Positions 8,135 through 18,066 of a DNA stretch of 63,307 bases are shown here, piece after piece. The DNA is from Bacteroidota bacterium (GTDB lineage: Bacteria; Bacteroidota; Ignavibacteria; Ignavibacteriales; Ignavibacteriaceae): NCBI GenBank assembly GCA_022708025.1, contig JAKIZM010000011.1, positions 1 to 63,307 of the forward strand, in the 5' to 3' direction. The translations under genes were made by a program, and so were the position numbers. Each line of letters begins with the position of its first letter. The stretch's first letter is position 1. A model generated the notes under the pieces. The model searched no databases and had not been told where the DNA came from. It saw only the letters and a list, made by a program, of their open reading frames with translations.

Positions 8135-10360
8135 TTACCATTGGCTATCCCCATCACGGTTTTCGTGAATTATTCTTCCTCCGCCTCCTGTGTGGATTTC
8201 ACAATAACCCGGAGCTTTACTTTCATCAATAAGGTCTGTGTATATTTTAGGACAGGCATCAGTTGCAAGTTTGGCATCTCCCAGATTCATAGTTTCTTTA
8301 CAGAAATTTGCCATCCCAACTCCATCAGCAAGAGTGAAATATTTGAGAGGAAGTTTTAATTCTTTGTAAGCGCCTTCCATAAACATTGCCCAGATAGGTA
8401 AAGCTGCTCTGCCACCCTGTCCGTACCAATTAGTAAATTTAACACGATGATCATCAAATCCAACCCACGCTCCGGCAACAAGATCCGGTGTAACACCTAC
8501 AAACCAGGCATCAGAAAATTTTTGTGTTGTTCCGGTTTTTCCAGCGGCTGGATATTGAAAATATCTTCTTACTCCTGCACCTGTTCCGTAATTTATAACA
8601 TCTGCCATCATATCAACAATTATTGAAGAAGTCTGAGGAGAAATAGCTTGTACTGACTCAGGTACAAATTCATCTATCACTACTCCGTTTCTATCTTCAA
8701 TCTTTGTAATTGATATCGGATCAACGTGAACGCCTTGATTAACAAAAGTTCCCATTGCTGAAACCATTTCCAAAGGTGTTACCTCAACTGTTCCAAGCGC
8801 AATTGACGGATAAGCATCCATTTTAGATTTTATTCCCATTCTTTGAGCAAACTTAACTACTTGATACGGAGGTGCCATATCTGAAATTGTCAATCGACCG
8901 GCAATTACGTTAACAGAATTTGCGAGTCCCCATCTTAAAGTTTCGTAACTGCTGTATTCATTTCCTGCATTAGATGGTGACCAGCCGTTATAATCAAATT
9001 TTTGATTAAGAACTGTTGTCGCAGGTGTATAACCATTTTCAATTGCAGTAGCATAAACAAATGGTTTAAATGCTGAACCCGGTTGTCTTCTTATTCCTGT
9101 AACGTGATTTAATCCTCTTCCAAAGTCCTGATTTTCACCACCAACAAGTGCTTTAATCATTCCTGTTTTCGGATCCATAACAACAAATCCTACTTCAACT
9201 TTTGCGGCAATTTTTTTAACAGAGTCAACAAAATCCAGATCAGATTTTAACTTGTTATAAATTTGTGCTTTGTCAGTTTGCGATTCTGCAGTTTTATATC
9301 TGATATCATTCTTAATTGATTTATCAAGGATATCTGTCAGCAGACTTTTGTTACGGTTCCAATTCCAGTTTTTATCGAACAAAGTCTGATAATCAGCAAT
9401 ATGTTTTTTTGCAGAACGGTTAGCAATCCGCTGCATTCTCATATCAAGTGATGTGTAAATATTCAGACCATCACGATAAAGATCATAACCGTATTTATCT
9501 GCCAATACAGTCATTTGCTGCCGGATATATTCAAGGAAATGCGGTGCTTCAGATTTAACATGACTTAATCTTTCAGATGCAAGCTGAATCGGTTGTTGTT
9601 TAAGTTTATCATATTCTTCTTTACTAAGCATATCAGTCTCAACCATATTGTACATAACAAGATTTCTTCTTTGTAATGCACTTTCGTAACGAGAAACAGG
9701 ATCGTAAATAACAGAAGATTTCAACAAAGCAACAAACAAAGCTGCTTCAGGCAGGGTTAAATCCTTTGCTCTTTTATTAAAATAAACTTTAGAAGCTGAT
9801 TCAATTCCATAAGCACTTCTTCCGAAGTAGGAAACATTAAGATAAAGCTCTGCAATTTCTTTTTTAGTAAATGTTTTTTCAATCTGAACAGCAGAAATCC
9901 ATTCTCTTATTTTTCTTACTCCTTTATCAAGAAAATTTTCTTTTCCTTCCTTTAGTGAGTATAAATTTTTTGCAAGCTGTTGTGTAATTGTACTTGCACC
10001 TTCGCGCAACGAAAGTGAAAAAACATTTTTAATCATTGCTTTAACAAATCGAGTCAGATCAACACCCCAATGATCATAAAAATTTCTGTCTTCAGTTGCA
10101 ATTAAAGCTTCAAGTACATAAGGCGGCAGACTATCAATTTGAGTCTCTATACGGTTCTCAATGAAAAATTGTCCGATTAATTCTCCATCAGCAGAAAATA
10201 CTCTGCTTGCAAGAACAGGTCTTGGATTTTCAAGCTCATCAAGAGATGGAAGTCCGCTTACAGTATAAACAGCCAGTAACAGAAAAATGAATGTTACACT
10301 TCCCCAAATAATCCATTTCTTTTTTTTATTATTATTATTTTTCTTAAAAGATTTAGCCAT
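8135..10360 (-). CDS. Class A penicillin-binding protein (PBP1A type)
   Basis: 741-aa bifunctional peptidoglycan synthase with a cytoplasmic tail of lysines and asparagines (residues 5-15), one membrane helix (17-36), a GT51 glycosyltransferase domain and a transpeptidase domain. GT51 motifs are EDRNFYDHWGVD (E90 catalytic) and GASTITQQLAKN. Transpeptidase motifs are SAFK (S429 nucleophile, K432), SVN (482-484) and KTGTT (608-612). It polymerises and crosslinks the wall in the periplasm. All key residues are present. It lies 11 bp downstream of the LpxH-like gene, so the two envelope genes are likely one transcript. Confidence 0.95.
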   Translation of the reverse strand: MAKSFKKNNNNKKKKWIIWGSVTFIFLLLAVYTVSGLPSLDELENPRPVLASRVFSADGELIGQFFIENRIETQIDSLPPYVLEALIATEDRNFYDHWGVDLTRFVKAMIKNVFSLSLREGASTITQQLAKNLYSLKEGKENFLDKGVRKIREWISAVQIEKTFTKKEIAELYLNVSYFGRSAYGIESASKVYFNKRAKDLTLPEAALFVALLKSSVIYDPVSRYESALQRRNLVMYNMVETDMLSKEEYDKLKQQPIQLASERLSHVKSEAPHFLEYIRQQMTVLADKYGYDLYRDGLNIYTSLDMRMQRIANRSAKKHIADYQTLFDKNWNWNRNKSLLTDILDKSIKNDIRYKTAESQTDKAQIYNKLKSDLDFVDSVKKIAAKVEVGFVVMDPKTGMIKALVGGENQDFGRGLNHVTGIRRQPGSAFKPFVYATAIENGYTPATTVLNQKFDYNGWSPSNAGNEYSSYETLRWGLANSVNVIAGRLTISDMAPPYQVVKFAQRMGIKSKMDAYPSIALGTVEVTPLEMVSAMGTFVNQGVHVDPISITKIEDRNGVVIDEFVPESVQAISPQTSSIIVDMMADVINYGTGAGVRRYFQYPAAGKTGTTQKFSDAWFVGVTPDLVAGAWVGFDDHRVKFTNWYGQGGRAALPIWAMFMEGAYKELKLPLKYFTLADGVGMANFCKETMNLGDAKLATDACPKIYTDLIDESKAPGYCEIHTGGGGRIIHENRDGDSQW

Positions 10361-10371
10361 AAAAAAATTCT

Positions 10372-11094
10372 TTATTTCCAGTCTATTATTTCAAATTTCT
10401 CAGTAAACTTTCCGTAGCAAGGATTATCAATCCAGGAACCAAGGTTAACATATATTCCTTGTTTGTAATTATAAAAACATCTCTTATGCAAATGTCCGAA
10501 CAAAACGTAATCATTACCCTGATCTATAAATAATTTTGCAGCTTCAAACAAACCATCTTCTTCACCGTAATCTTTTTTTGCGGTATAATCTCTGCTGGAT
10601 TTACTTGTTCTGCTTGCAATAGCAACACCAAGATCCGGATGAATAAGCCCATACAGCCATTGAATAAAACGATTGCGCAATATTTTTTTCAGAATATTAT
10701 AACCAAGATCATTTTTAACAAGTCCATCACCATGCCCGATAAAAAACTTTTTTCCGTTTAAAATAAAATTTTCCGCATCGTGATAAAGCTGAACTCCAAT
10801 TTCTTTTTCAAAAAAATCCTTATGGAAAAAATCATGATTACCAATAAAGTAATGCACTTTAATTCCCTTTTCAGTTAAATCCTGCAGCGCAGCAAGTGTT
10901 CTGAAATTACCTTTTTGATAAACCCTTTTATATTCAAACCAGTAATCAAAAAGATCACCGACAATAAAAAGCTCATCACAGTTATCTTTAGCAAACTCAA
11001 GAAACTTAACCAGTAGTCTTTCTTTTTTGTTCTCGATCTCTTTTGATTGGAGACCAAGATGTATATCGGAGATGAAAAGATAAGTTTTATTCAC
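10372..11094 (-). CDS. lpxH: UDP-2,3-diacylglucosamine diphosphatase (LpxH-like)
   Basis: 240-aa calcineurin-like phosphoesterase. Metal ligands are visible in order: D10 and H12 (SDIHLG), D47 (VGDLFDYW), N86-H87 (GNHDFF), H121 (GHGDG), and H201/H203 (FGHLHK). The GDLFDYWF and GNHDFF stretches are typical of LpxH, which hydrolyses UDP-2,3-diacylglucosamine to lipid X in lipid A synthesis at the inner membrane. Many Bacteroidota carry divergent LpxH homologues, so a related phosphoesterase role is possible. It directly precedes the PBP gene. Confidence 0.82.
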   Translation of the reverse strand: MNKTYLFISDIHLGLQSKEIENKKERLLVKFLEFAKDNCDELFIVGDLFDYWFEYKRVYQKGNFRTLAALQDLTEKGIKVHYFIGNHDFFHKDFFEKEIGVQLYHDAENFILNGKKFFIGHGDGLVKNDLGYNILKKILRNRFIQWLYGLIHPDLGVAIASRTSKSSRDYTAKKDYGEEDGLFEAAKLFIDQGNDYVLFGHLHKRCFYNYKQGIYVNLGSWIDNPCYGKFTEKFEIIDWK

Positions 11095-11165
11095 ACAGAA
11101 TCGATTTTGTTCATATGAAATTTACTGAATACAAAAAATAAATAAAACTATTCTTTTGTCCCTGT

Positions 11166-12824
11166 TTAATATTCATTCTCAAACTCTGCCAGCAGTTTAG
11201 ACTCAGGATCAGGTAAAATTGCTTCAACTTTCCTGTCAGTTGTAAAATTAAATTTATTGTTTACTTTGTTTATTAAAAAATCCTTTTTTTCTGATGTGCT
11301 ATCTTTATAAAAAATCTCAACTTCAAGATTAAAATGAAATTCCGGATAATTCTTTGTTTTTTGTTCTATATACAAAGTTACTGCATTTGAATCGCTATTT
11401 CTTTCTGTTTCAAAATAGTAAGTACAGTAAATATTCTCAGTGCCATTATAAACCCACTGATCAAAAAACTTTGTAAGATTTTTCCCGGAGACAGTTTCGC
11501 AAACTTGTTTAAAATCCTCTGTTGAAGCATTAGAATATTTATAAGTATTATAATAAGTATTTAACACATTAAAAAAATCTGAATCACCGATTTCATTACG
11601 AAGCATATGTAAAACCCAGGCTCCTTTATCATAAACTGTCTCTCCAAATAAATCCCTTGGCGCATACAAGGTTCCTCTGAAATAATTACTGTACTTAGCA
11701 AGCATTTTAGATTTTAGTGCATCTTTTCCATTCTTTGCTTCTGCATAAAGTGCTTCTGAATAAGATGCAAAACCTTCATTAAGCCATATATCATTCCAGC
11801 TTTTTGGTCCAACAGAATTTCCCCACCAATGATGTGAAAGTTCGTGGACATAAATATCTTCAAAAAAATTATTTCCATTTATGAAATTATAAGCAAACCC
11901 TGTAATTGTTTGATTTTCCATTGCACCATAATTCCATAAAAATTCTGCAACTCCGTATTTTTCTTTAATAAACGGATATTCTCCGAAAAGTTTTGAGAGA
12001 GTTTTCATATAATCTAAATGTCCTGCAAAATCAATTCTGCCTTTATCAAGGTGTTCAGATAAAACATAATAATAAATTTGCATCGTGTCTTGTTCATTAA
12101 GACTGATATAGATATCAGAAAAAGTTTTATATGGAGCCGAATAAACAGCAATCAGGTAAGTGGAAATCGGATAAACAGTTTTGTAATGATAAGTTTTTTT
12201 TTCCCCATTATTTTTTACTTCAATTAAATTTCCGTTCGATACTGAAACAAACTGCGAATCATTTGTAATTTTTATATCGAGCAAAGCTTTATCTGCAGGA
12301 TCATCATCACAAGGAAAAAATGTTGATGCTAAATTAGGTTCGCTTATATTATAGACTAAAGAATTGCCGTTTACAGTTCCAAAAACAAATCCATCAAAGC
12401 CTCCTCTTTGCGGTGTTCCATAATACTCAATTTCAATTGTAGTTGTATCCGAAAAAATTTCGGTTCCTTTAATAAATATTCTGTTTTTTTTGCGATGATA
12501 TTCTGCTGGTTGATTATTAATCTTAACACTGTTGATCTTCATATTATCATAAAAATTAAGCTCATATTCAGATCCTGATGTAAGTTCAGGATTGCCAGAT
12601 TGATTTTTAACTGCAGTTAAAATTGCAATACCATTCAAGATTTTATTTTTAATATCTAAATCAAATGAAAGATCATAATGTAAAATATCAGTAGCTTTTT
12701 GTGTTTCGCTTACAAAATACTTCTGATCATTAAATTCCTTATTTTTTTGATATACCTGAGGAAAAACAGTTGCTGTAAAAAGCGTTAAAATCAAAATAAA
12801 GTAAAATTTTCCGAACGCCGTCAT
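11166..12824 (-). CDS. M1 family aminopeptidase, exported
   Basis: Gluzincin metallopeptidase that removes N-terminal residues from peptides. From the chosen start, the zinc site is HELSH (H327, H331) with the third ligand E350 in WLNEGFASYSEAL, and the substrate-binding GAMEN lies at 300-304. The start was moved to 12824 because the protein then begins with a clear signal peptide (MTAFGKFYFILILTLFTATVF); the longer frame from 12887 would place 21 unrelated residues before it. At 552 aa it keeps the N-terminal and catalytic domains but has only a short C-terminal region and no sorting domain. Confidence 0.88.
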   Translation of the reverse strand: MTAFGKFYFILILTLFTATVFPQVYQKNKEFNDQKYFVSETQKATDILHYDLSFDLDIKNKILNGIAILTAVKNQSGNPELTSGSEYELNFYDNMKINSVKINNQPAEYHRKKNRIFIKGTEIFSDTTTIEIEYYGTPQRGGFDGFVFGTVNGNSLVYNISEPNLASTFFPCDDDPADKALLDIKITNDSQFVSVSNGNLIEVKNNGEKKTYHYKTVYPISTYLIAVYSAPYKTFSDIYISLNEQDTMQIYYYVLSEHLDKGRIDFAGHLDYMKTLSKLFGEYPFIKEKYGVAEFLWNYGAMENQTITGFAYNFINGNNFFEDIYVHELSHHWWGNSVGPKSWNDIWLNEGFASYSEALYAEAKNGKDALKSKMLAKYSNYFRGTLYAPRDLFGETVYDKGAWVLHMLRNEIGDSDFFNVLNTYYNTYKYSNASTEDFKQVCETVSGKNLTKFFDQWVYNGTENIYCTYYFETERNSDSNAVTLYIEQKTKNYPEFHFNLEVEIFYKDSTSEKKDFLINKVNNKFNFTTDRKVEAILPDPESKLLAEFENEY

Positions 12825-12933
12825 CTTGAAATTAATTTTATAATTATAAATTATTTCTGTTAATTTAACCATTACTCCAATTGTCAAACAATCGATATTT
12901 CAATATATTTCTGAAAAGAATTAAGGATTTAAT

Positions 12934-14181
12934 ATGCCATCTCAAGGTTCATCAATTTTAAGAGATACAATTTCAGTTATTCTTGCCGGCGGACAGGGTG
13001 AGAGATTACATCCTTTAACTGCTGTAAGAAGTAAACCAGCAGTTCCATTTGGCGGTAAATACCGAATCATTGATTTTGCATTATCCAATTGTTTAAACTC
13101 AGGCTTTAGAAGAGTATATGTATTAACACAATACAAATCTGATTCACTTAATATGCACCTTTATGAAGCCTGGAGTATCTTTAATCCGGAACTTGGTGAA
13201 TTTATTTATTCTGTTCCGCCACAACGTAAGCTGAATAATGAATGGTATCTTGGGACAGCGAATGCAATTCATCAGAATTTAAATTTGCTCTCTGATAAAA
13301 AAGCAAAATGGGTTTTGATTCTTGGCGGTGATCATATATATAAAATGGACTATCTTAAATTTATAGATAATCATATTGAAAAATCCGCTGATTTATCAAT
13401 TGCCTCTATAGAAGTACCTAAATATGAAGCAAATCGTTTTGGCATTGTTGGAGTTGATGAAAATTATAATGTAACTTCTTTTATTGAAAAACCTTCTAAT
13501 CCTCCTGTCATTCCTGATAAGCCTGAATTTTCTTTTGTGAATATGGGTATTTATGTTTTCAACGCAAATATTCTCAGAGAAGTTTTGTACGAAATGGAAT
13601 CAAAGAAAGTAAGAAACCATGATTTTGGTCAGCAGGTTATTCCATATATGATAGAGGCAGGATTAAAAGTAATTGCATATAAATTTTTAGATGAGAATAA
13701 AAAAAGCCAGCCATACTGGAAAGATATTGGAACGCTTGATAGTTATTATGCAGCAAATATGGACCTGATCAGTGTTATTCCTGAATTTAATCTTTATGAT
13801 CCTGATTGGCCTTTAAGAACACATCAATTTCAGTTTCCTCCTGCAAAAACCGTATCGCACGAGGGAGAGCGGGTTGGTAGAACATTAAACTCACTGGTAT
13901 GCGATGGAACCATTGTATCAGGAGGTTTGGTTGAAAGATCTCTGCTTGGTCCAAATGTAAAGGTTAACAGCTACTCTTACATTACTGATTCAATAATTAT
14001 GAACAATGTCGTCATCGGACGACATGCAAGAATCAGAAGAGCAATAATTGATAAAAACGTTGTTATTCCTGAAGGATGTGAGATTGGTTTTGATCCCGAA
14101 AAAGACAAAAAAAGATTTACAGTTACCGATAGTGGTATTGTTGTAATAGCCAAAAATCAGGTTGTCTCCGAAGTTAAATAA
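12934..14181 (+). CDS. glgC: Glucose-1-phosphate adenylyltransferase (ADP-glucose synthase)
   Basis: 415-aa nucleotidyltransferase that makes ADP-glucose, the committed step of bacterial glycogen synthesis. The N-terminal nucleotide-binding signature is complete (ILAGGQGERLHPLT, SKPAVPFGGKYRIIDF). GGDHIYKMDY and FIEKPSNPP follow as expected, then a C-terminal left-handed beta-helix domain. AAGGA at 12923-12927 sits 6 nt before the ATG. The gene stands alone; no other glg gene is in the window. It is divergent from the M1 peptidase gene, so the ~110 bp between them holds both promoters. Confidence 0.94.
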   Translation: MPSQGSSILRDTISVILAGGQGERLHPLTAVRSKPAVPFGGKYRIIDFALSNCLNSGFRRVYVLTQYKSDSLNMHLYEAWSIFNPELGEFIYSVPPQRKLNNEWYLGTANAIHQNLNLLSDKKAKWVLILGGDHIYKMDYLKFIDNHIEKSADLSIASIEVPKYEANRFGIVGVDENYNVTSFIEKPSNPPVIPDKPEFSFVNMGIYVFNANILREVLYEMESKKVRNHDFGQQVIPYMIEAGLKVIAYKFLDENKKSQPYWKDIGTLDSYYAANMDLISVIPEFNLYDPDWPLRTHQFQFPPAKTVSHEGERVGRTLNSLVCDGTIVSGGLVERSLLGPNVKVNSYSYITDSIIMNNVVIGRHARIRRAIIDKNVVIPEGCEIGFDPEKDKKRFTVTDSGIVVIAKNQVVSEVK

Positions 14182-14336
14182 TTTTCGCAAGCCAGCTTGA
14201 TTGATTTATTTGAACTCAACTGTGATTGAGATTGATAAGTGATCAGAATGTCTTTTTACTATTTCTATCTATCTAATAAATTCTATATTGAATCACATCC
14301 TGTTATAAAATCATTTTTTTAAAATTCAATTTGTTT

Positions 14337-14344
14337 TAACTTTG
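14337..14344 (+). promoter_or_regulatory. Possible -7 box for uvrC
   Basis: TAACTTTG matches the Bacteroidota TAnnTTTG box exactly, 46 nt before the uvrC start. No TTTG is seen at the expected upstream distance, so this is weak. Confidence 0.25.
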
Positions 14345-14389
14345 CCTGGAATTATTTAGCGCAAACAATTTTATAATTACTTTATCGTT

Positions 14390-16222
14390 GTGAATTCAAA
14401 ATTACAAACTAACTTAAAAAATCTGCCTTCCTCACCGGGTGTTTATCAATTTTTAAACAAGAACGGTAAAGTTATTTACGTTGGTAAAGCAAAAAACCTT
14501 AAAAACAGAGTACGCAGTTACTTTCAGGAAAATCCCGGCTCTGCAAAAACCATCGCACTTGTCAGCAAGATTGAAGATCTTCAATTAGTGGTTACTGATT
14601 CTGAACTTGAAGCGTTGATACTCGAAAATAATCTGATAAAACAGTATAAACCCCGTTACAATGTAAACCTTAAGGACGATAAATCGTTTCCTTTTATAAA
14701 AATTACTAATGAATTGTTTCCAAGAATTTATGCTACAAGAAATGTTGTAAATGACGGATCAAAATATTTTGGTCCTTATACAGATGTAAAAAGTATGCGT
14801 ACATCGTTGAAAATAATTAATCAGATATTTAAAGTCAGAAGCTGTAAACTTGATCTTACCGAAGAAAATATCGCTGCAAAAAAATTCAGAGTCTGTCTGG
14901 ATTATCATATAAATAAATGTGATGGTCCTTGTGAAGGTTTGATATCGCCGAAAGATTATAATGATATGGTCAACGAAGTGATTAAACTTCTTAAAGGAAA
15001 AACGAACGAACTTATTAAAGAACTATCTCAGAAGATGCAAATGTATTCTTCAAATCTTGAGTTTGAAAAAGCAGCAGAGATAAGAGATAAAATAAATCAA
15101 CTTGAAAGTCTTTCAGCTAAACAAAAAGTAGTAAGCGAAGATTATGAAGACAGAGATGTTTTTGCAATCGCTTATGAAGGGAAAGATTCTGCCTGTGCAG
15201 TTTTTAATATTCGTGATGGAAAATTAATCGGGAAAAAGCAGCTTAAGCTTTCTATTGAAGATGGTGAAGAGATAGAAGAGATTTATTCATTTGCAATTAA
15301 ATATTATTACGGCGAGTTAGCGGAAATCCCCAAGGAGATTGTGCTTGAAGTAAAACCAAATGATGAAGAGTTGCTGATTGAATGGCTGAAATCAAAAACT
15401 GATAAAAAAGTAAAAATTATTGTACCACAGCGCGGTGATCTTAAATCATTAATTAAAATGTGTAAAGAAAATGCAATCCTTCAGTTAAAGGAAATTCAGC
15501 TCCAGAAAATGAAAAATCTTGGTAATGTTTCTTATTCAGTTTCTGCTTTACAAAGGGATTTAAGATTAAAAACTCTGCCCAGAAAAATTGAATGCTTTGA
15601 TATTTCAAATCTGCAGGGAACAGATTCAGTTGCAAGTATGGTTGTTTTTGAAGATGGTAAGCCAAAGAAAAGTCAGTACAGAAAATTTATTATTAAAACG
15701 GTTGCCGGTCCTGATGATTTTTCGAGTATGCGCGAAGTTATTGAAAGAAGATATTCAAGATTGCTTGAAGAAAATCAGCCGCTGCCTGATTTGATTATGG
15801 TTGATGGCGGAAAAGGTCAGCTATCAAGTGCAGTTGAAGTTATGGATAACCTCGGATTTAAAGATTATAATATAATCGGTTTAGCCAAAAGATTGGAAGA
15901 GGTTTTTCTTCCCGGCAAATCTGATCCTGAATTAATTCCAAAAACTTCTTCAGGCTTAAAGCTTTTACAGCAAATAAGAGATGAGGCTCATCGCTTTGCT
16001 ATCACATTTCATCGTGAAAGAAGAAGTAAAAGAATTATCAAAACTGAATTAACAGATATTAAGGGAATTGGCACTGAAACGGCTAAGCTCCTCCTTGAAA
16101 AATTCGGCAGTCTTGACGGAATAAGAAACAGCAGTATAGAAGAACTTGAAAATACGGTTGGCAAAAAGAAAACTCAATTACTTATAGAATATTTTAAAAC
16201 AAAAATTATAGCCATAAATTAG
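14390..16222 (+). CDS. uvrC: Excinuclease ABC subunit C (GTG start)
   Basis: 610-aa nuclease of nucleotide excision repair that makes both incisions around a UvrB-marked lesion. Domains in order: GIY-YIG (SSPGVYQFL and KVIYVGKAKNLKNRV, residues 12-90), a cysteine-containing linker (CKLD...CLDYHINKCDGPC, 145-180), UVR motif (FEKAAEIRDKINQLE, about 224-240), RNase H-like C-terminal nuclease (ECFDISNLQG, VDGGKGQLSSA), and helix-hairpin-helix (IKGIGTETAKLLLEKFGS). The GTG at 14390 gives the correct N-terminus. A run of three small same-strand genes follows closely. Confidence 0.95.
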   Translation: MNSKLQTNLKNLPSSPGVYQFLNKNGKVIYVGKAKNLKNRVRSYFQENPGSAKTIALVSKIEDLQLVVTDSELEALILENNLIKQYKPRYNVNLKDDKSFPFIKITNELFPRIYATRNVVNDGSKYFGPYTDVKSMRTSLKIINQIFKVRSCKLDLTEENIAAKKFRVCLDYHINKCDGPCEGLISPKDYNDMVNEVIKLLKGKTNELIKELSQKMQMYSSNLEFEKAAEIRDKINQLESLSAKQKVVSEDYEDRDVFAIAYEGKDSACAVFNIRDGKLIGKKQLKLSIEDGEEIEEIYSFAIKYYYGELAEIPKEIVLEVKPNDEELLIEWLKSKTDKKVKIIVPQRGDLKSLIKMCKENAILQLKEIQLQKMKNLGNVSYSVSALQRDLRLKTLPRKIECFDISNLQGTDSVASMVVFEDGKPKKSQYRKFIIKTVAGPDDFSSMREVIERRYSRLLEENQPLPDLIMVDGGKGQLSSAVEVMDNLGFKDYNIIGLAKRLEEVFLPGKSDPELIPKTSSGLKLLQQIRDEAHRFAITFHRERRSKRIIKTELTDIKGIGTETAKLLLEKFGSLDGIRNSSIEELENTVGKKKTQLLIEYFKTKIIAIN

Positions 16223-16259
16223 ATTATTATTTATCTTAGCATAACAGTATTTGCAAATT

Positions 16260-17006
16260 ATGACTATTAAAATATCTTCTTCAATCTTACTGATATTTGC
16301 TCTTGTTTTTACTGCCTGCAAAAAAGAAATTAAAGAAGAACCGTTTGTATTCAACGGATCTTCTTTTCTTGAACTTGTTACTGATGCAATAAGCGGAAAT
16401 GCCGCAAGTAAAAAGAATCTTCAGGGGTTACATAATTTTAATGTACCTTTAAACAGTTATAATAAAATTCTTGTTGACAGCATTCTGATAAATAATATCA
16501 GATATTATGCTTTACTGATGGAAAATAAAAACCCTTTGCATAATCTTTTTGCCATTGTTGATGATGATCTTAATGTTCTGATAAAAGATGAATCTTTAAA
16601 CGGTTATCTTAATCTGAATTTTAAAAAATCCGGTTCAAGAATTTTTGCAGTAATAACAGAAGATTTCATTTCAAAAGAAGTTGTAAATCTTAAAAGGATA
16701 TCATATTATTCTTTAGAAAATCATAATTCTGAGCTTGCTTTCCGGATATTTACCGATATCGCGACAAACGAAAAAGAAGCTGAGCAGATTATTACCGGTA
16801 TTTCAGATTCTTTAATTACTACCAATATAATTTTTACAAAACCAAAAGATGGACGGAGTCTTAAGGATGTTTTTAATTATAATATCGGGTTACAGAAATA
16901 TGTAAGCAATAAAAATTTATTTGATTCGCTCGTTGTAAGGGAATTAAGGGCAATAAAAACTTTTTCAGATAAAAATTTAATTATAGATACCACAAGAAAT
17001 TATTAA
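16260..17006 (+). CDS. Lipoprotein of unknown function
   Basis: 248-aa protein starting at ATG 16260 (a TTG three codons upstream is less likely). It has a hydrophobic signal stretch and lipobox FTAC followed by KKEIKEE, so it is probably exported and lipidated. The rest is rich in N, I, K and D, with no recognisable domain. It lies 37 bp after uvrC and 19 bp before the next small gene, so it may share the uvrC transcript. I do not recognise its family. Confidence 0.65.
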   Translation: MTIKISSSILLIFALVFTACKKEIKEEPFVFNGSSFLELVTDAISGNAASKKNLQGLHNFNVPLNSYNKILVDSILINNIRYYALLMENKNPLHNLFAIVDDDLNVLIKDESLNGYLNLNFKKSGSRIFAVITEDFISKEVVNLKRISYYSLENHNSELAFRIFTDIATNEKEAEQIITGISDSLITTNIIFTKPKDGRSLKDVFNYNIGLQKYVSNKNLFDSLVVRELRAIKTFSDKNLIIDTTRNY

Positions 17007-17025
17007 CATCTAAAATTTATCATTA

Positions 17026-17325
17026 ATGTACAAACAACTATTTTTTCTTCATAAATCTGAAGAGGACAAAGCACTTTCACATTTTAACGAAGCAATAATT
17101 CCGTTGCTTATGGATATTTCAGGTAAGGAAATAAAACTGGCAGAAGTTGAAAGCAATTTGCTGATTGATCAGAAGTATTCTTTTTTTTGTGAAGTAGAAT
17201 TCAAGTCCAAAGATGAAATGGACAGACTTATGAATTCAAAATCAGGTAAACAATTAACCAAAACACTTATGGATTTCCATAAGATGATAACTGTTATTTC
17301 AATTAATTATGATATTAAAAAATGA
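17026..17325 (+). CDS. Small hypothetical protein
   Basis: 99-aa protein with no signal peptide. The pattern of two strand-helix units (KQLFFLHKSEEDKALSHF and KYSFFCEVEFKSKDEMDRLM) suggests a ferredoxin-like or dimeric alpha/beta-barrel fold of the EthD/antibiotic-biosynthesis-monooxygenase shape, but this is a guess from strand and helix order. Its stop overlaps the next start by 4 bp (ATGA), so it is translationally coupled to the SixA gene. Confidence 0.6.
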   Translation: MYKQLFFLHKSEEDKALSHFNEAIIPLLMDISGKEIKLAEVESNLLIDQKYSFFCEVEFKSKDEMDRLMNSKSGKQLTKTLMDFHKMITVISINYDIKK

Positions 17326-17798
17326 ATCTTTACTTAATCCGACACAGTATAGCTGAAAATATATCTATAAATAAAAAAGATTTTGATCGTGAACTAACTG
17401 CAGAAGGTAAAACAGTAATCCATAATTCTGTTAAAATCTGGAAAAATTATATTCAGAACATAGATGCTGTATTAACTTCACCATTAATAAGAGCAGTACA
17501 AACATCTGAAATTATATTGTCTGAATTTCAGCCCACACCAATTCTTATGAAAGACAATAACCTTGGAACAGGCAGCAGAACCTCCGATCTGATAGAATTA
17601 TTAAATACACTTGAATATGAAAATGTTGCTGTTGTAGGTCATCAACCTGATCTATCTATACATATTCAGAATTTCTGCACTTCAGGTAATTTGAGTATTT
17701 ACTTCCCACCGGCTGCCATTGCAGGTATTGAGTTTGATAATGTAATAAAATACGATAAAGGCAAATTACTGTTTTTAATTCCACCTGTTCACATATAA
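17322..17798 (+). CDS. sixA: Phosphohistidine phosphatase SixA
   Basis: 158-aa histidine-phosphatase-superfamily protein. The catalytic RHS triplet is R7-H8-S9 in LYLIRHSIAE, and the second histidine is H107 in VVGHQPD. Other landmarks are RELTAEGK and DAVLTSPLIRAVQTSEI. SixA dephosphorylates HPt domains of phosphorelays in E. coli. An HPt-bearing hybrid kinase lies only 1.2 kb further on the opposite strand, so an interaction is conceivable but not shown. Confidence 0.85.
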   Translation: MNLYLIRHSIAENISINKKDFDRELTAEGKTVIHNSVKIWKNYIQNIDAVLTSPLIRAVQTSEIILSEFQPTPILMKDNNLGTGSRTSDLIELLNTLEYENVAVVGHQPDLSIHIQNFCTSGNLSIYFPPAAIAGIEFDNVIKYDKGKLLFLIPPVHI

Positions 17799-17860
17799 TA
17801 TTAAGCGCACTCATTCCTGATTTATAAAACGTTTTTGAAAAGACAGTATTAATAAAAAAG

Positions 17861-17946
17861 AGGCACACGGTTACACAAATTATATACTGACCGCTGCTTC
17901 CTTCCGGACCTGACGGGGTTGGGTATTAACCTGTTAACCGGTGCCC
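17861..17946 (-). ncRNA. ffs: Signal recognition particle RNA, small bacterial type (4.5S)
   Basis: On the minus strand, the conserved apical domain is present: GTCAGGTCCGGAAGGAAGCAG, containing the GGAA tetraloop and the Ffh-binding symmetric and asymmetric loops. The ends are complementary (GGCACCGG at 17946 downward, CCGTGTGCC near 17862), closing one long hairpin of about 86 nt with no Alu domain. It fills the gap between sixA and the methyltransferase gene. Exact ends are approximate. Confidence 0.93.
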
Positions 17947-18066
17947 TAAAATTGTTGTATCGGGTTGTAAAAATGTAGAAAATAATCTTACGATACAAGA
18001 AATCAATTTTTTGAAAAAACTACCTAATATTTTCTATAAGAGTAATAAACTATTTTAGTTACAATT

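Noticed and set aside
17861..17946. tRNA-like structured region
   Set aside because: No acceptor/T-arm pattern. The GTCAGGTCCGGAAGG core and complementary ends identify SRP RNA instead.
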